Numbered from the stretch's first letter, positions 37,298 to 46,139 are shown. The stretch is 64,000 nt of DNA from Sphingomonas sp. AP4-R1 (GCF_013113735.1 NZ_CP053346.1:1998001-2062000), one strand, 5' to 3'. Made by a program: numbers and translations. Notes: a model not told the origin generated them from the letters alone.

Positions 37298-37588
37298 TTA
37301 CATGCGGCATCGATTGCGGGAAACGATCCCGCGGCCCGTGGGCTTGGAGCCGACAATCTCGCACGCTTTCTGGCGAATATAGGCCGCATGCGCCGGGGTC
37401 AGCGTGCCATTGTCCTGCTCCAGCAAGGCGGTGGCCTCGGCCCGCAGCGCGACGGCGCGCTCATATTTCGCCTGCTTCATGGACGGCGTCTCGTCGAGGC
37501 CGGTCGTCATGGCGGGCAGCGGAGAATAAGGCTCGGCATGCGCCGCGACGCCGGTGAGCGCGATCAGGCAGATGGCGACAATTTTCAT
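37298..37588 (-). CDS. Small exported protein of unknown function
   Basis: The protein has 96 residues. The signal peptide MKIVAICLIALTGVAAHAEP should be cut after AHA. The mature part is helical (KQAKYERAVALRAEATALLEQDNGTLTPAHAAYIRQKA) and has two Cys (KACEIV, RNRCRM) that could form a disulfide. GGAG precedes ATG 37588. It resembles the small protein at 62875-63159 only in size and the signal peptide. Confidence 0.75.
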   Translation of the reverse strand: MKIVAICLIALTGVAAHAEPYSPLPAMTTGLDETPSMKQAKYERAVALRAEATALLEQDNGTLTPAHAAYIRQKACEIVGSKPTGRGIVSRNRCRM

Positions 37589-37739
37589 GGCGCAGGCTCC
37601 GATAGGGTGGGTGCGGTCCAGCAAATCCCGTTGTTATTTCTATGCTTCCCCGCATCGGGATCAAGGCGGGCCCGCGTCATAAGCATCCGTTTCCGTCGTT
37701 CCTCGCAAACGACTATGCTTCATCGCCTCCTTATCGTCC

Positions 37740-38432
37740 CTACCGCACCCGTCCTCCCGCCCAGAGCACGCGGCCCACGATGCGGATGCGGCTGCGGTCG
37801 GCGTCGGGCCAGCTCTGGTGGGCGGGATTGTCGCTGAGGATGGCGAGGCCGCCGTCGGGGCGCAGCACCAGCCGCTTCACCATCAACGCCTCCTCGTTGC
37901 GGAGGACATAGACGCCGTCGCGCAGCCGCTCGGCTCCGTCGTGCGTGTCGACGAGGATGTCGTCGCCGTCGGCCAGCAGGGGCAGCATGGAATCGCCTGC
38001 CACCCGGATCACCGAGAGGCCGGAGGGATCGCCCACGCCCAGCTCGCGCAACTGCCCCGGCGCGAAATGGATCGCGCGGGCCGAGCCTGCGCCGTCCTCC
38101 TCCAGCGATCCGGGCCCGGCCGAGGCGCCCAGCGCGTGGCGCGGCACCGCCACGATCGCCGCGTCGCGCACCTGCTCGCGCGGGGCATCGGCGGGGATGG
38201 CGCGCGGGCGCTCGGCCGGGCCGCCCAGCGCCTCTTCGGCCACGCGGAAATAGCGGGCGAGCGCGCGCCGATCCTCCTCGGCCAGCCGGCGCGGCGTGCC
38301 GCGCTTCACATATTGCTGGATATAGGCGGGGTTGCGCCCCAGCATCCGCGACAGGCCCGCATAATCCTCGCGCCGTTCCTCGATCAAAGCCGCCAGCGCC
38401 GCGCGCGCATCGATCGCCGCATCTCCCGTCAT
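37740..38432 (-). CDS. LexA/CI-like repressor: HTH plus S24 peptidase domain
   Basis: The protein has 230 residues. An N-terminal HTH (DYAGLSRMLGRNPAYIQQYVKRGTPRRLAEEDRRALARYF) is joined to a C-terminal S24 self-cleaving peptidase domain. The domain has VAGDSMLPLLADGDDILVD (catalytic Ser in GDSM) and the Lys in NEEALMVKRL. Such repressors control phage-like or SOS-like genes and inactivate themselves when RecA is activated. ATG 38432 has GAGG six bases before it, which I prefer over ATG 38438. It is divergent from two small genes across a striking palindrome (38475-38502). Confidence 0.9.
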   Translation of the reverse strand: MTGDAAIDARAALAALIEERREDYAGLSRMLGRNPAYIQQYVKRGTPRRLAEEDRRALARYFRVAEEALGGPAERPRAIPADAPREQVRDAAIVAVPRHALGASAGPGSLEEDGAGSARAIHFAPGQLRELGVGDPSGLSVIRVAGDSMLPLLADGDDILVDTHDGAERLRDGVYVLRNEEALMVKRLVLRPDGGLAILSDNPAHQSWPDADRSRIRIVGRVLWAGGRVR

Positions 38433-38474
38433 GGCCATCCTCGCGCCTGATCCGATCGGATCGTCCAAAATCGA

Positions 38475-38502
38475 TAGGAAAAATCCTAGACATGTAGGAT
38501 TT
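38475..38502. promoter_or_regulatory. Palindromic operator between S24 repressor and divergent small genes
   Basis: AAATCCTA-N6-TAGGATTT (38481-38502) is a perfect inverted repeat with 8-base arms. A third half-site, TAGGA at 38475-38479, makes a second palindrome, TAGGA-N4-TCCTA, with the same left arm. A -35-like TTGACC begins at 38501 and overlaps the right arm. This layout fits a repressor that blocks the rightward promoter and its own gene. Confidence 0.8.
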
Positions 38503-38547
38503 GACCTGCAAGCAGAACATAGCAGGAACAAACGAGGAGGGCGAATC

Positions 38548-38733
38548 ATGTATCTGCTGCGTCTGATCAATCGGCATCTGGAGCGGACCCGCATGCCGGA
38601 AACCCTGTTCGGCCGGACGGTGGTGAACGATCCGCGCTTCGTGAGCGACCTGCGCAACGGGCGCGAGCCGGGGCCGCGCGTCACCGCGAAGGTCTGCACC
38701 TACATCGCCGACGCGCAGGAACGGGGCCGATGA
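38548..38733 (+). CDS. Small HTH-like protein divergent from S24 repressor (possible Cro-type or partner)
   Basis: The protein has 61 residues and an exact AGGAGG seven bases before the ATG. The middle (MPETLFGRTVVNDPRFVSDLRNGREPGPRVTAKVCTYI) looks like a lambda-repressor-like HTH: helix, turn, DPRFVxDLRxGRE, helix. The family is known to me only as uncharacterised small proteins. The position opposite an S24 repressor suggests a Cro-like or effector role (inference). It overlaps the next gene by ATGA. Confidence 0.7.
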   Translation: MYLLRLINRHLERTRMPETLFGRTVVNDPRFVSDLRNGREPGPRVTAKVCTYIADAQERGR

Positions 38734-39053
38734 GCGGCCGCAGCCGGGAGAGGCGCATGCGCGGCAATGCCCGCGACGCGCTGGTGGAGGCGCTGGCGGC
38801 GCGCGGCGGGGACGGGGCCGTCGTCCGCGCCCGGCCCAGCCATGACTGGGCGAGCGCGACCTTCGCGGGCGCGCGCCACCGGCTGGAGATCCGCCTGCCG
38901 GCCGAGGCGGCGGACGCGTTCGCGCGGGGGCTGGGCGAGGCCGAGTTCAGCCTGCGCGGCCATTTGCTGGCCGACATCGCCATCGTCGATCGTGGAGCGG
39001 CTGATGGCGAGGTGCTGCTGGAGGTGGAGGCGCTGACGATCGAGGAGAGTTGA
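38730..39053 (+). CDS. Conserved hypothetical protein in the S24-switch operon
   Basis: The protein has 107 residues, starting as ATGA overlap with the small HTH-like gene, so the two are coupled. It has an Arg-rich N-terminus, then a mixed alpha/beta body (HRLEIRLPAEAADAFARGLGEAEFSLRGHLLADIAIVDR) ending EVEALTIEES. No signal peptide, no membrane segment, no motif I recognise. Confidence 0.75.
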   Translation: MSGRSRERRMRGNARDALVEALAARGGDGAVVRARPSHDWASATFAGARHRLEIRLPAEAADAFARGLGEAEFSLRGHLLADIAIVDRGAADGEVLLEVEALTIEES

Positions 39054-39176
39054 GATGCGGTCGGGAGGGGGCGACCTCCCAAGACCCTTGGGCATCGACG
39101 GGCCTGCCGAAGTCTCTGAGGCGGCTCCGCAATCCGGCCGGTGGAACCGCGCGGCGCTCCCTCCCGTTTCGCCGCC

Positions 39177-40211
39177 ATGTCAGATGCGGAACGACCGACG
39201 ATCCTGTGCTATGTCGACGATGCGCTGCCGGGGATCACGCGCCGGAAGGCCGGACGCGGCTGGGCCTATGCCGATCCCAAGGGCAAGCGCATCACCCAAC
39301 GCGACGAGATCGATCGGCTGAACGCCATCGCCTTGCCGCCGGCCTATGTCGATGCGTGGTTCTGCCCCAGCCCGCACGGCCATATCCAGGCGACCGGCAT
39401 CGACGATCGCGGCCGCAAGCAATATCGCTATCACGCCGCCTTCCGCGCCCAGCAGGACGCGCAGAAATATGAGCGCTGCGCCGATTTCGGCCGCGCGCTG
39501 CCCTTGCTCCGGGCGCGGGTGGCGGAGGATCTGGCGTCGCGGAAGCTGGACCGGGCGACGGTGGTGGCCGCCGTGGTGCTCCTGCTGGATCTCGGCCACA
39601 TCCGCGTCGGCAACGAGGCTTATGCCAAGGAGAATAAGAGCTTCGGCGCCACCACGCTGCGCAATCGGCATGCGAAGGTGAGCGGCGCGAAGCTGCGGCT
39701 GGAATATAAGGGCAAATCCGGCAAGGTGCAGCGGCTGTCGATCGAGGATCGCCGCCTCGCCGCGATCGTGCGGCGGACGCAGGATCTGCCGGGCCAGCAT
39801 CTGTTCGCCTATGTGGGCGAGGATGGCGTGCCCCATCCGGTCGGCTCGTCCGAGGTGAACGACTATATCCGCGAGGCGATGGGCGGCGATTTCACCGCCA
39901 AGCATTTCCGCACCTGGAGCGCCAGCCTGCTCGCGTTCGAGCATATTCTGACGGCGGCCAGATCGGGCAAGCTGTCGCTCAAGCCGATGCTGGAGGAGGT
40001 GGCGGCGGCGCTGGGCAACACGCCCGCGATCAGCCGCAAATCCTATGTCCATCCCGCGCTTATCGAACTGTGCCGCGAGGGAAAGTGCGAGGATTGCTGC
40101 GCGCTGCGATTGCCGCGCGCGACCAAATATATGACGGGCGCCGAACGCGCGCTTATCTGCTTCCTCGACGAGGTGGCGGCCAGCGCGAACCGTCAGGCGG
40201 AGGCCGCCTGA
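39177..40211 (+). CDS. DNA topoisomerase IB
   Basis: The protein has 344 residues, the bacterial short form similar to poxvirus topoisomerase. Catalytic parts are visible: Arg143 in GHIRVGNEAYA, Lys in YKGKSGK, Arg245 in AKHFRTWSAS (with His243 beside it) and nucleophile Tyr290 in ISRKSYVHP. It relaxes supercoils through a 3'-phosphotyrosine. The early frame start (39141) is not supported; ATG 39177 begins the conserved region. It lies 123 bases after the hypothetical gene and may have its own promoter. It ends with a Cys-rich loop (KCEDCC). Confidence 0.93.
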   Translation: MSDAERPTILCYVDDALPGITRRKAGRGWAYADPKGKRITQRDEIDRLNAIALPPAYVDAWFCPSPHGHIQATGIDDRGRKQYRYHAAFRAQQDAQKYERCADFGRALPLLRARVAEDLASRKLDRATVVAAVVLLLDLGHIRVGNEAYAKENKSFGATTLRNRHAKVSGAKLRLEYKGKSGKVQRLSIEDRRLAAIVRRTQDLPGQHLFAYVGEDGVPHPVGSSEVNDYIREAMGGDFTAKHFRTWSASLLAFEHILTAARSGKLSLKPMLEEVAAALGNTPAISRKSYVHPALIELCREGKCEDCCALRLPRATKYMTGAERALICFLDEVAASANRQAEAA

Positions 40212-40255
40212 CGGCAGTTCCGGTCGAGGTTGAGGCGGGCCGCTCCTCTCAAGGA

Positions 40256-40325
40256 TCATGGCCCGACCGTCGCGCTGGAAAGCTCCGGTCGGGTCATGGA
40301 TGCTGAAACAAGTTCAGCATGACGG
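40256..40325. repeat. Palindromic repeat (family C half plus inner hairpin)
   Basis: ATCATGGCCCGACCG and CGGTCGGGTCATGG form an inverted repeat, followed by the C-type end GCTGAAACAAGTTCAGCATGA. It lies between the convergent topoisomerase and phaZ genes and matches the right part of the composite at 37100-37168. Confidence 0.8.
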
Positions 40326-40341
40326 TTTAAACGATCGAGCC

Positions 40342-41580
40342 TCAGGCCTTCTTGGCGCGGGCGTCGGCGTCGAGGATGAACTTCTCCACCACCGGCGCGA
40401 TTTCGGTGCGCCAGCGGCGGCCGTTGAAGATGCCGTAATGGCCGACCTTCGGCGCCATATAATAAGTCTTGTAGGCGTCGGGCAGATTGGTCGCGAGCGT
40501 CAGCGCCGCCTTGGTCTGGCCAAGGCCGGAAATATCGTCCCGCTCGCCTTCCACCGCGAGCAAAGCGATGTCCTTGATCGCGCCCGGATCGACGCGGTCG
40601 TCCCGGTGCATCATCTCGCCCTTGGGCAGCAGATGGCTCTGGAAGACGGTGTCGATCGTCTGGAGATAGAATTCGGCGGTCATGTCGCAGACCGAGCGAT
40701 ATTCCTCGTAGAAGGCCTTGGTGGACTCGGCATGTTCGTCGTCGCCGTCGACCAGATGCTTGAACATCTGCCAGTGGCTGACGAGGTGGTTGCCGAAGTT
40801 CATCGCCATGAAGCCGGTGAGCTGGAGGAAGCCCGGATAGACCTTGCGCCCGCCGCCGGGGTGGAACCACGGCACCGTCTGGATCACATTCTGCTCGAAC
40901 CAGCTGAACGGGCGCTGAGTGGCGACGGTGTTCACCGCCGTCGGCGCCTCCCGCGTGTCGATCGGTCCGCCCATCATCGTGATCGAGCGCGGGCGGGCAT
41001 GATGCTTTTCGGCGGCCATCAGGGCCGCGGCCGCATAGACGGGCACGGCGGGCTGGCACACGGCCAGCACATGCGTGCCGGGGCCGATATGGTCGAGGAA
41101 ATCGACCACGTAATCGATATAATCGTCGAGATCGAAGGAGCCGAAGGCGAGCGGCACCTGCCGCGCATCGGCCCAGTCGGTGATCCAGACGTCATGGCCG
41201 GGCAGCATCCGCTCGACCGTGCCGCGCAGGAGCGTGGCATAGTGGCCGGACATCGGCGCCACGATCAGCAGCTTGGGCTGATCCTTGGGGGCGCGGGTGC
41301 GCGTGAAATGGATGAGCTGGCCGAACGGCTTCACCGCCTCGATCTTCTCGGTGACCTTCACGGTCTTGCCGTCGATCTCGGTCGTGGCCAGCCCGAAGGC
41401 GGGCTTGCCGTAGGTCGCCGATGCATGGGCGAACACATCGAGCCCGGAGGCGACGATGGGCGTGAAGGGGGACTGCGAGAACGGATTGGACGGATTCGTC
41501 ATCCAGTCCGAGCTCGCGCCTGCCAGCGCGCTCGCGCTTGCAAGAAAGCTCCGCTGAAGTTCGTAGGCCTCGTACAACAC
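40342..41580 (-). CDS. phaZ: Intracellular polyhydroxyalkanoate depolymerase
   Basis: The protein has 412 residues from a GTG start at 41580. AGGAG lies nine bases before that GTG and the family usually begins with an LYxAY-type motif (here VLYEAYELQ), so I prefer it to the ATG at 41634. The active site is Cys175 in VCQPAVP, the Cys-nucleophile box of type I PhaZ; VVEKFILDA and NGRRWRTEI are late conserved parts. The enzyme thiolyses or hydrolyses stored PHB granules to feed carbon metabolism. It has no signal peptide, as expected. Confidence 0.92.
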   Translation of the reverse strand: MLYEAYELQRSFLASASALAGASSDWMTNPSNPFSQSPFTPIVASGLDVFAHASATYGKPAFGLATTEIDGKTVKVTEKIEAVKPFGQLIHFTRTRAPKDQPKLLIVAPMSGHYATLLRGTVERMLPGHDVWITDWADARQVPLAFGSFDLDDYIDYVVDFLDHIGPGTHVLAVCQPAVPVYAAAALMAAEKHHARPRSITMMGGPIDTREAPTAVNTVATQRPFSWFEQNVIQTVPWFHPGGGRKVYPGFLQLTGFMAMNFGNHLVSHWQMFKHLVDGDDEHAESTKAFYEEYRSVCDMTAEFYLQTIDTVFQSHLLPKGEMMHRDDRVDPGAIKDIALLAVEGERDDISGLGQTKAALTLATNLPDAYKTYYMAPKVGHYGIFNGRRWRTEIAPVVEKFILDADARAKKA

Positions 41581-41738
41581 GCGTTTCGTCTCCTGAATCC
41601 GCGGAAATGTGGGATCGTCCTTGCTGCAATGCAATATATAACGACCTCACATGTATCCCGGCATAACAGCACACAGATATTAACGACCTGGCATGGCCAT
41701 CGATTGAGCGGCCTTCGCGGCGCTGCTACTAGCGCGTG

Positions 41739-43526
41739 ATGGCACGATCGACCGACATCCCAGCGAATGAGAAACGCCGCTTGGGCGAACTCGGGCTCAT
41801 TTGGGGAATAGCCGCCAAATATCCCGGCCGGATCGCCTCTGCGCTGGCGGCGCTCGTCATCTCCTCGGCGGCGACGCTGGGCATCCCCTACGGCTTCCAG
41901 CGCGTGATCGATCGCGGCTTCGTGGCGAGCGGCGGATCGGCCCAGCATGTGGCGACCAGCTTCCACTATCTGCTGATGATCGTGGCGGTGCTGGCGATCG
42001 CGACGGCTTTGCGCTTCTACTTCGTCTCCTGGCTGGGCGAGCGCGTGATCGCGGACGTGCGGCGCGCGGTGCAGGCCAATCTGCTGACGCTGAGCCCGCG
42101 TTATTTCGAGGAAAACCGCCCCTCCGAAATCGCCTCGCGCATGACCTCCGACACGGCCCTGATCGAGCAGATCGTGGGCTCCAGCGTCTCGATCGCGCTG
42201 CGCAACCTGTTCATCGGCGCGGGCGGCATCGTCTATATGTTCATCCTCTCGCCCAAGCTGGCGGGGATGCTGCTGCTGGTGATCCCGGTGGCGGTGGTGC
42301 CGATCGTGGTGTTCGGGCGGCAGGTGCGGACGCGATCGCGCGCCTCGCAGGACCGGATCGCCGATATCGGCTCCACCATTTCGGAGACGCTGGGCGCGAT
42401 GAAGATCGTGCAGGGCTTCAACCAGGAATCGCGCGAGCGCCGCCGCTTCGCCGACGTGGTGGAGCGCGCCTTCGCCGCTTCCCGCACGCGCATCATCATC
42501 CGCGCGATCATGACGGCGGTGGTGATCGGCCTGATCTTCGGATCGATCACTCTGGTCCTCCAGCAGGGTGCGGTGGACGTGGCCTCGGGCCGGATGTCCG
42601 GCGGCGCGATCTTCGCTTTCGTGGTGACGGCGGGCCTCGTCGCGGGTGCGCTGGGCGCGCTGACCGAGGTGTATGGCGATCTACTGCGCGGTGCGGGTGC
42701 GGCCAGCCGGCTGCACGAGCTGCTGTCCGAAAGGGCCGAGATCGCGGCGCCCGCCAAGCCGCAGGCGCTGCCGCTGCCGCCGCGCGGCGGTCTGTCGTTC
42801 GATCATGTCGAGTTCCGCTATCCGACGCGGCCCGAGCCGGCTGCGCTCCACGATTTCAGCCTGACGATCGAGCCGGGCGAGACGGTCGCGATCGTCGGCC
42901 CCTCGGGCGCGGGCAAGTCGACCTTGTTCCAGCTCGCCCAGCGTTTCTACGATCCCACCTCCGGTACGGTGCGGATGGACGGCGTGGCGCTGACGCAGGC
43001 CAACCCGGCCGACATCCGCGCGCGCATCGCCACCGTGCCGCAGGATACGGTGATCTTCGGCGCCTCGGCCCGCGACAATCTGCGCTACGGTCGCTGGGAT
43101 GCGGACGACGCGGCGATCTGGGCGGCGGCCGAGAGCGCCAATGCGGCGGGCTTCCTCAGCGAGCTGCCGGACGGGCTCGACACCTTCATGGGCGAGGGCG
43201 GCGCGCGGCTTTCGGGCGGCCAGCGCCAGCGCGTGGCGATCGCGCGGGCGCTGCTGCGCGATGCGCCGATCCTGTTGCTGGACGAGGCGACCTCCGCGCT
43301 GGATGCCGAGAGCGAGCAGCTGGTGCAGCGCGCGCTGGAGCGGCTGATGACGGGGCGCACCACGATCGTGATCGCGCACCGCCTCGCCACCGTCCGCATG
43401 GCCGACCGGATCGTCGTGATGGACAAGGGCCGGATCGTCGAGGAAGGGCGCCACGACGCGCTCGTCGCGCGCGGCGGGCTCTATGCGCGCCTCGCCAAGC
43501 TGCAGTTCGACAGCGAGGCGGCATGA
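41739..43526 (+). CDS. ABC transporter, fused permease/ATPase (MsbA-like exporter)
   Basis: The protein has 595 residues. Six membrane helices (about 25-310) carry an ABC type 1 exporter fold. The nucleotide-binding domain has GPSGAGKST (Walker A), LSGGQRQR (signature), ILLLDEATSALD (Walker B) and IAHRLATV. It forms a homodimer or half of a heterodimer that exports a lipid, peptide or drug; the substrate is unknown. It overlaps the DUF1801 gene by ATGA. Confidence 0.9.
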   Translation: MARSTDIPANEKRRLGELGLIWGIAAKYPGRIASALAALVISSAATLGIPYGFQRVIDRGFVASGGSAQHVATSFHYLLMIVAVLAIATALRFYFVSWLGERVIADVRRAVQANLLTLSPRYFEENRPSEIASRMTSDTALIEQIVGSSVSIALRNLFIGAGGIVYMFILSPKLAGMLLLVIPVAVVPIVVFGRQVRTRSRASQDRIADIGSTISETLGAMKIVQGFNQESRERRRFADVVERAFAASRTRIIIRAIMTAVVIGLIFGSITLVLQQGAVDVASGRMSGGAIFAFVVTAGLVAGALGALTEVYGDLLRGAGAASRLHELLSERAEIAAPAKPQALPLPPRGGLSFDHVEFRYPTRPEPAALHDFSLTIEPGETVAIVGPSGAGKSTLFQLAQRFYDPTSGTVRMDGVALTQANPADIRARIATVPQDTVIFGASARDNLRYGRWDADDAAIWAAAESANAAGFLSELPDGLDTFMGEGGARLSGGQRQRVAIARALLRDAPILLLDEATSALDAESEQLVQRALERLMTGRTTIVIAHRLATVRMADRIVVMDKGRIVEEGRHDALVARGGLYARLAKLQFDSEAA

Positions 43527-43909
43527 GCGCGGCGGACGGGGCCTCTCCGTCCGCACTGATCGACGCGCGTATCGCGGAACTGGGCGACTGGCGTGGCGAG
43601 ACGCTCGCCCGTATCCGCGCGCTGATCCACGAGGCGCTGCCCGATGTGACCGAGGCGTGGAAATGGCGCGGCGTGCCCACCTGGGAGCGCGGCGGCATCC
43701 TCTGCACGGGCGAGACCTACAAGGCGGTGGTGAAGATGACCTTCGCCAAGGGGGCTTCGCTGGCGGACCCGGCGCGGCTGTTCAATGCGAGCCTCGACGG
43801 CAATGCGCGGCGCGCGATCGACTGGCGCGAGGGCGATGTGATCGACGCGGTGGCACTGAAGGCGCTGATCCGCGCGGCGGCGGCGCTGAACGAGACGAAG
43901 GCCCGCTGA
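43523..43909 (+). CDS. DUF1801 domain protein (YdhG-like)
   Basis: The protein has 128 residues. ARIRALIHEALPDVTEAWKWRGVPTWERGGILCTGETYKAVVKMTFAKGASLADPARLFN is the DUF1801 core, a small alpha/beta fold of unproven function. Its ATG overlaps the ABC gene stop, so it is translationally coupled with that transporter. No catalytic motif is visible. Confidence 0.85.
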   Translation: MSAADGASPSALIDARIAELGDWRGETLARIRALIHEALPDVTEAWKWRGVPTWERGGILCTGETYKAVVKMTFAKGASLADPARLFNASLDGNARRAIDWREGDVIDAVALKALIRAAAALNETKAR

Positions 43910-43934
43910 GGGGCGGGTGGGGCGACTGGGTGTT

Positions 43935-44010
43935 TCGTCATTGCGAGGGCAGAGGAGCAATCTGGCGGTGCGACTGGATCGCCATGGCGCTGCGCGCCTC
44001 GCGATGACGA
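43935..44010. repeat. Intergenic palindromic repeat (family G)
   Basis: TCGTCATTGCGAGG at the left and CCTCGCGATGACGA at the right are inverted, with GGAGCAATCTGGCGG between. The pattern is found once in the window. It follows the DUF1801 stop. Confidence 0.8.
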
Positions 44011-44275
44011 GCGGTGGGTTCGGGCGGGCATCCGAACCCCGAAAGTCACACGAAAGTCTCGCCTCTAAACGCGCGCGACGCGCTCGCGTGGGCGCACGCG
44101 CGCACGTGAGGGATGATCTGCGCGAGTAGCGCGCAGGGACCGAGTGGGCAGCATTTGGGGCATGGCGTCCGACTCCATCGACCGGGGTGGACAGACCAAG
44201 TCTCACACGAAATCTTACATTGCAAAGGGGGATTTTAGGGAGCGGGGTGCGCCGCCGGGGGCCTTCCGCGCCTTC

Positions 44276-44367
44276 CGTCACCCCGGACTTGATCCGGGTT
44301 CCCACTGCCTTTGTCGTTGGCGGAAGAAAAGGAAGAAGCGGGATCCCGGATCAAGTCCGGGATGACG
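44276..44367. repeat. Intergenic palindromic repeat (family B), second copy
   Basis: CGTCACCCCGGACTTGATCC and GGATCAAGTCCGGGATGACG are inverted, with an inner AAGAAAAGGAAGAAGCG patch. It is a close relative of 30163-30244. Confidence 0.9.
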
Positions 44368-44445
44368 GGAGAGGGAACGGCAGCTATCGCCCCCTTGCGG
44401 ACATTCAGTTTTCCATGAACCATGCCTTTCGGCAGGGGGAGGTGG

Positions 44446-44898
44446 ATGCAGCGGCAAGGAACGACGCGAGGTATTGCGCTGGCGGTTTTAGTTGCGGCTG
44501 CTGTCGCAGGCTCCCTTGTTGTTCTTGGAGTGCGACCGGACAGCATCGCAAGCCATTATCGCGACACGCTAAGTTCAGCTGGCTTCGTCGTTTGGTTATC
44601 CGGATTAATGGTAGCCACGCTGTGCCCGCCTCTCGTAGCGATAGCCTGCCGGTTCGGCTCAAAAAAGATGCGCCACGGCTGGCTTCTTCATATCCTTCTC
44701 TTGCCCGTCACCTATGCAGTAGTGATAGGGTCGGTTAAGGTCATGCTACTGGCCGCAAATGAACCGGATCGCGATAGTTTAACTGGATGGGCTACTGATC
44801 CCGCAGCGATGCTGATGCTGCTTTGTCCGTTAGTGTATTTCGTCGCGCTTGGTTTCACGAAGCTGCGTAACCGAACCGGGTCAGCGAACGTCCGCTAA
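44446..44898 (+). CDS. Multi-spanning membrane protein of unknown function
   Basis: The protein has 150 residues and about four hydrophobic helices (near 11-30, 46-68, 78-98 and 115-135). GGGGAGGTGG just before ATG 44446 decides the start over ATG 44422. Third codon positions are less G/C-rich than in flanking genes, which suggests foreign origin or weak selection. No family is recognised. It is convergent with the LysR gene. Confidence 0.7.
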   Translation: MQRQGTTRGIALAVLVAAAVAGSLVVLGVRPDSIASHYRDTLSSAGFVVWLSGLMVATLCPPLVAIACRFGSKKMRHGWLLHILLLPVTYAVVIGSVKVMLLAANEPDRDSLTGWATDPAAMLMLLCPLVYFVALGFTKLRNRTGSANVR

Positions 44899-44928
44899 CC
44901 ACCAAAAGCCGACACATCGCTACAAGCC

Positions 44929-46119
44929 CTAACCCGGCATCGCCTCGCGCCCCGTGCGCCTCAGCGCGACCATGAAGGCTTCCTGCAGCTTCGTCGGAAA
45001 CCAGTCGCGCCGCGTGATCGCGCCGATCGTGCGCATCGTATCGGGGACGGCGGATTCGATGCGGACGAGCGTGCCGGCCTCGATCTCGGATCGCACCTGA
45101 TCGGTGGAGAGCAACGTCAGGAAATCGGTGCGGAGCAGAAGCCCGCGGATCAGCGCGACCGAGCCGCACTGGATCGGCGCCTCGGGGCGTGGCTTGCCCG
45201 TGCGATCGAACATCTGCTGCCAGCGATCGAGCAGGCCCGAGGCGCGGCGCGCGACGATCCACGAATAGTCCGCCAGCTGTTCGAAATCGGCGAAGTGGCC
45301 CGCCAGCGGATGTTCGGCGCGGCCGATGATCGTGAGGCGATCGGTGAAGAGCGGCTCCTGCGTCAGGTCGCGGCCCGGCGCGTCGCGCAGCGCGCCGATC
45401 AGGATGTCGATCTTGCCCGCCCGCAGCAATTCGACCAGTTCGAGGAACGATCCCTCGACCACGTCGACGCGGATGTGCGGGCGCTCCAGCAGCAATTCGG
45501 CGAGCGTGGCGGGCAGGAGCTGCGAGCGGGACAGCGCCATCGCGCCGATCGAGAGGCGGCCGCCGCCGTCGGTCGTCTCCTCGATCGCGGCGCCCAGTTC
45601 GGTGACGGCGATGGTGAAGCCGCGCGCCAGCTTCAGCCCCGCGCGCGTGAGGCCCACGCCGCGCCCGCGCCGCTCGACCAGGACGGTGCCCGACAATTTC
45701 TCCAGATCGCGCACGGCGCGGTGGAGCGAGGGAACGGAGACGCCCGCCTCGTCCGCCGCGCGCAGGAAGCTGCCCGCCTCGGCCAGCGCCATCAGGCCGC
45801 GAACGTGCGCCATCGTCAGGTAGTTTTCGAACTGGCTGACGGGCGCGGTGCGCGCGAAACGGCGGCAGGCGAGCGCGAAGCTTTTCAGCGCGCGATCCAC
45901 ACGCTGCAGCACCCGCCGGCCGCTCGTGGTGGGGACGACGCCCGCCGTGGTGCGATCGAACAGGGCCGTGCCGAATGCGCTCTCCAGCTTGGCGAGCGCC
46001 TGCGTGAGTGCGGGCTGGGAGATGGAGGCGGCCTTGGCGGCGGCGCTCAGGCTGCCGTTTTCCGCGATAATCGCCAGCATCCGCAGGTGCCGCAGATTGA
46101 GGTCATATGTGTCGGCCAT
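44929..46119 (-). CDS. LysR-type regulator with two N-terminal HTH domains
   Basis: The protein has 396 residues, about 90 more than a usual LysR. It has one LysR-type winged HTH at about 8-66 (SLSAAAKAASISQPALTQALAKLE, then LFDRTTAGVVPTTSG) and a second at about 103-162 (SFLRAADEAGVSVPSLHRAVRDLE, then LVERRGRGVGLTRAG). A periplasmic-binding-like effector domain spans about 188-385. Both HTH units keep the hallmark spacing. It is divergent from pckG, with a LysR-box-like palindrome between them, so it may control gluconeogenesis. Regulators of this layout exist in databases as LysR proteins, but I recall no characterised role. Confidence 0.9.
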   Translation of the reverse strand: MADTYDLNLRHLRMLAIIAENGSLSAAAKAASISQPALTQALAKLESAFGTALFDRTTAGVVPTTSGRRVLQRVDRALKSFALACRRFARTAPVSQFENYLTMAHVRGLMALAEAGSFLRAADEAGVSVPSLHRAVRDLEKLSGTVLVERRGRGVGLTRAGLKLARGFTIAVTELGAAIEETTDGGGRLSIGAMALSRSQLLPATLAELLLERPHIRVDVVEGSFLELVELLRAGKIDILIGALRDAPGRDLTQEPLFTDRLTIIGRAEHPLAGHFADFEQLADYSWIVARRASGLLDRWQQMFDRTGKPRPEAPIQCGSVALIRGLLLRTDFLTLLSTDQVRSEIEAGTLVRIESAVPDTMRTIGAITRRDWFPTKLQEAFMVALRRTGREAMPG

Positions 46120-46139
46120 GCATCACGTTTAGCCCAGGC

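Larger units (their letters stand above)
43910..44445. other. Gene-free 536-bp region with two repeat elements
   Basis: This stretch holds the family G (43935-44010) and family B (44276-44367) elements. Between them are an Arg/Ala-codon-like alternating GC block (CGCGCGACGCGCTCGCGTG around 44070) and two short near-repeats, TCACACGAAAGTCT (44047) and TCTCACACGAAATCT (44201). I see no gene. Confidence 0.6.
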
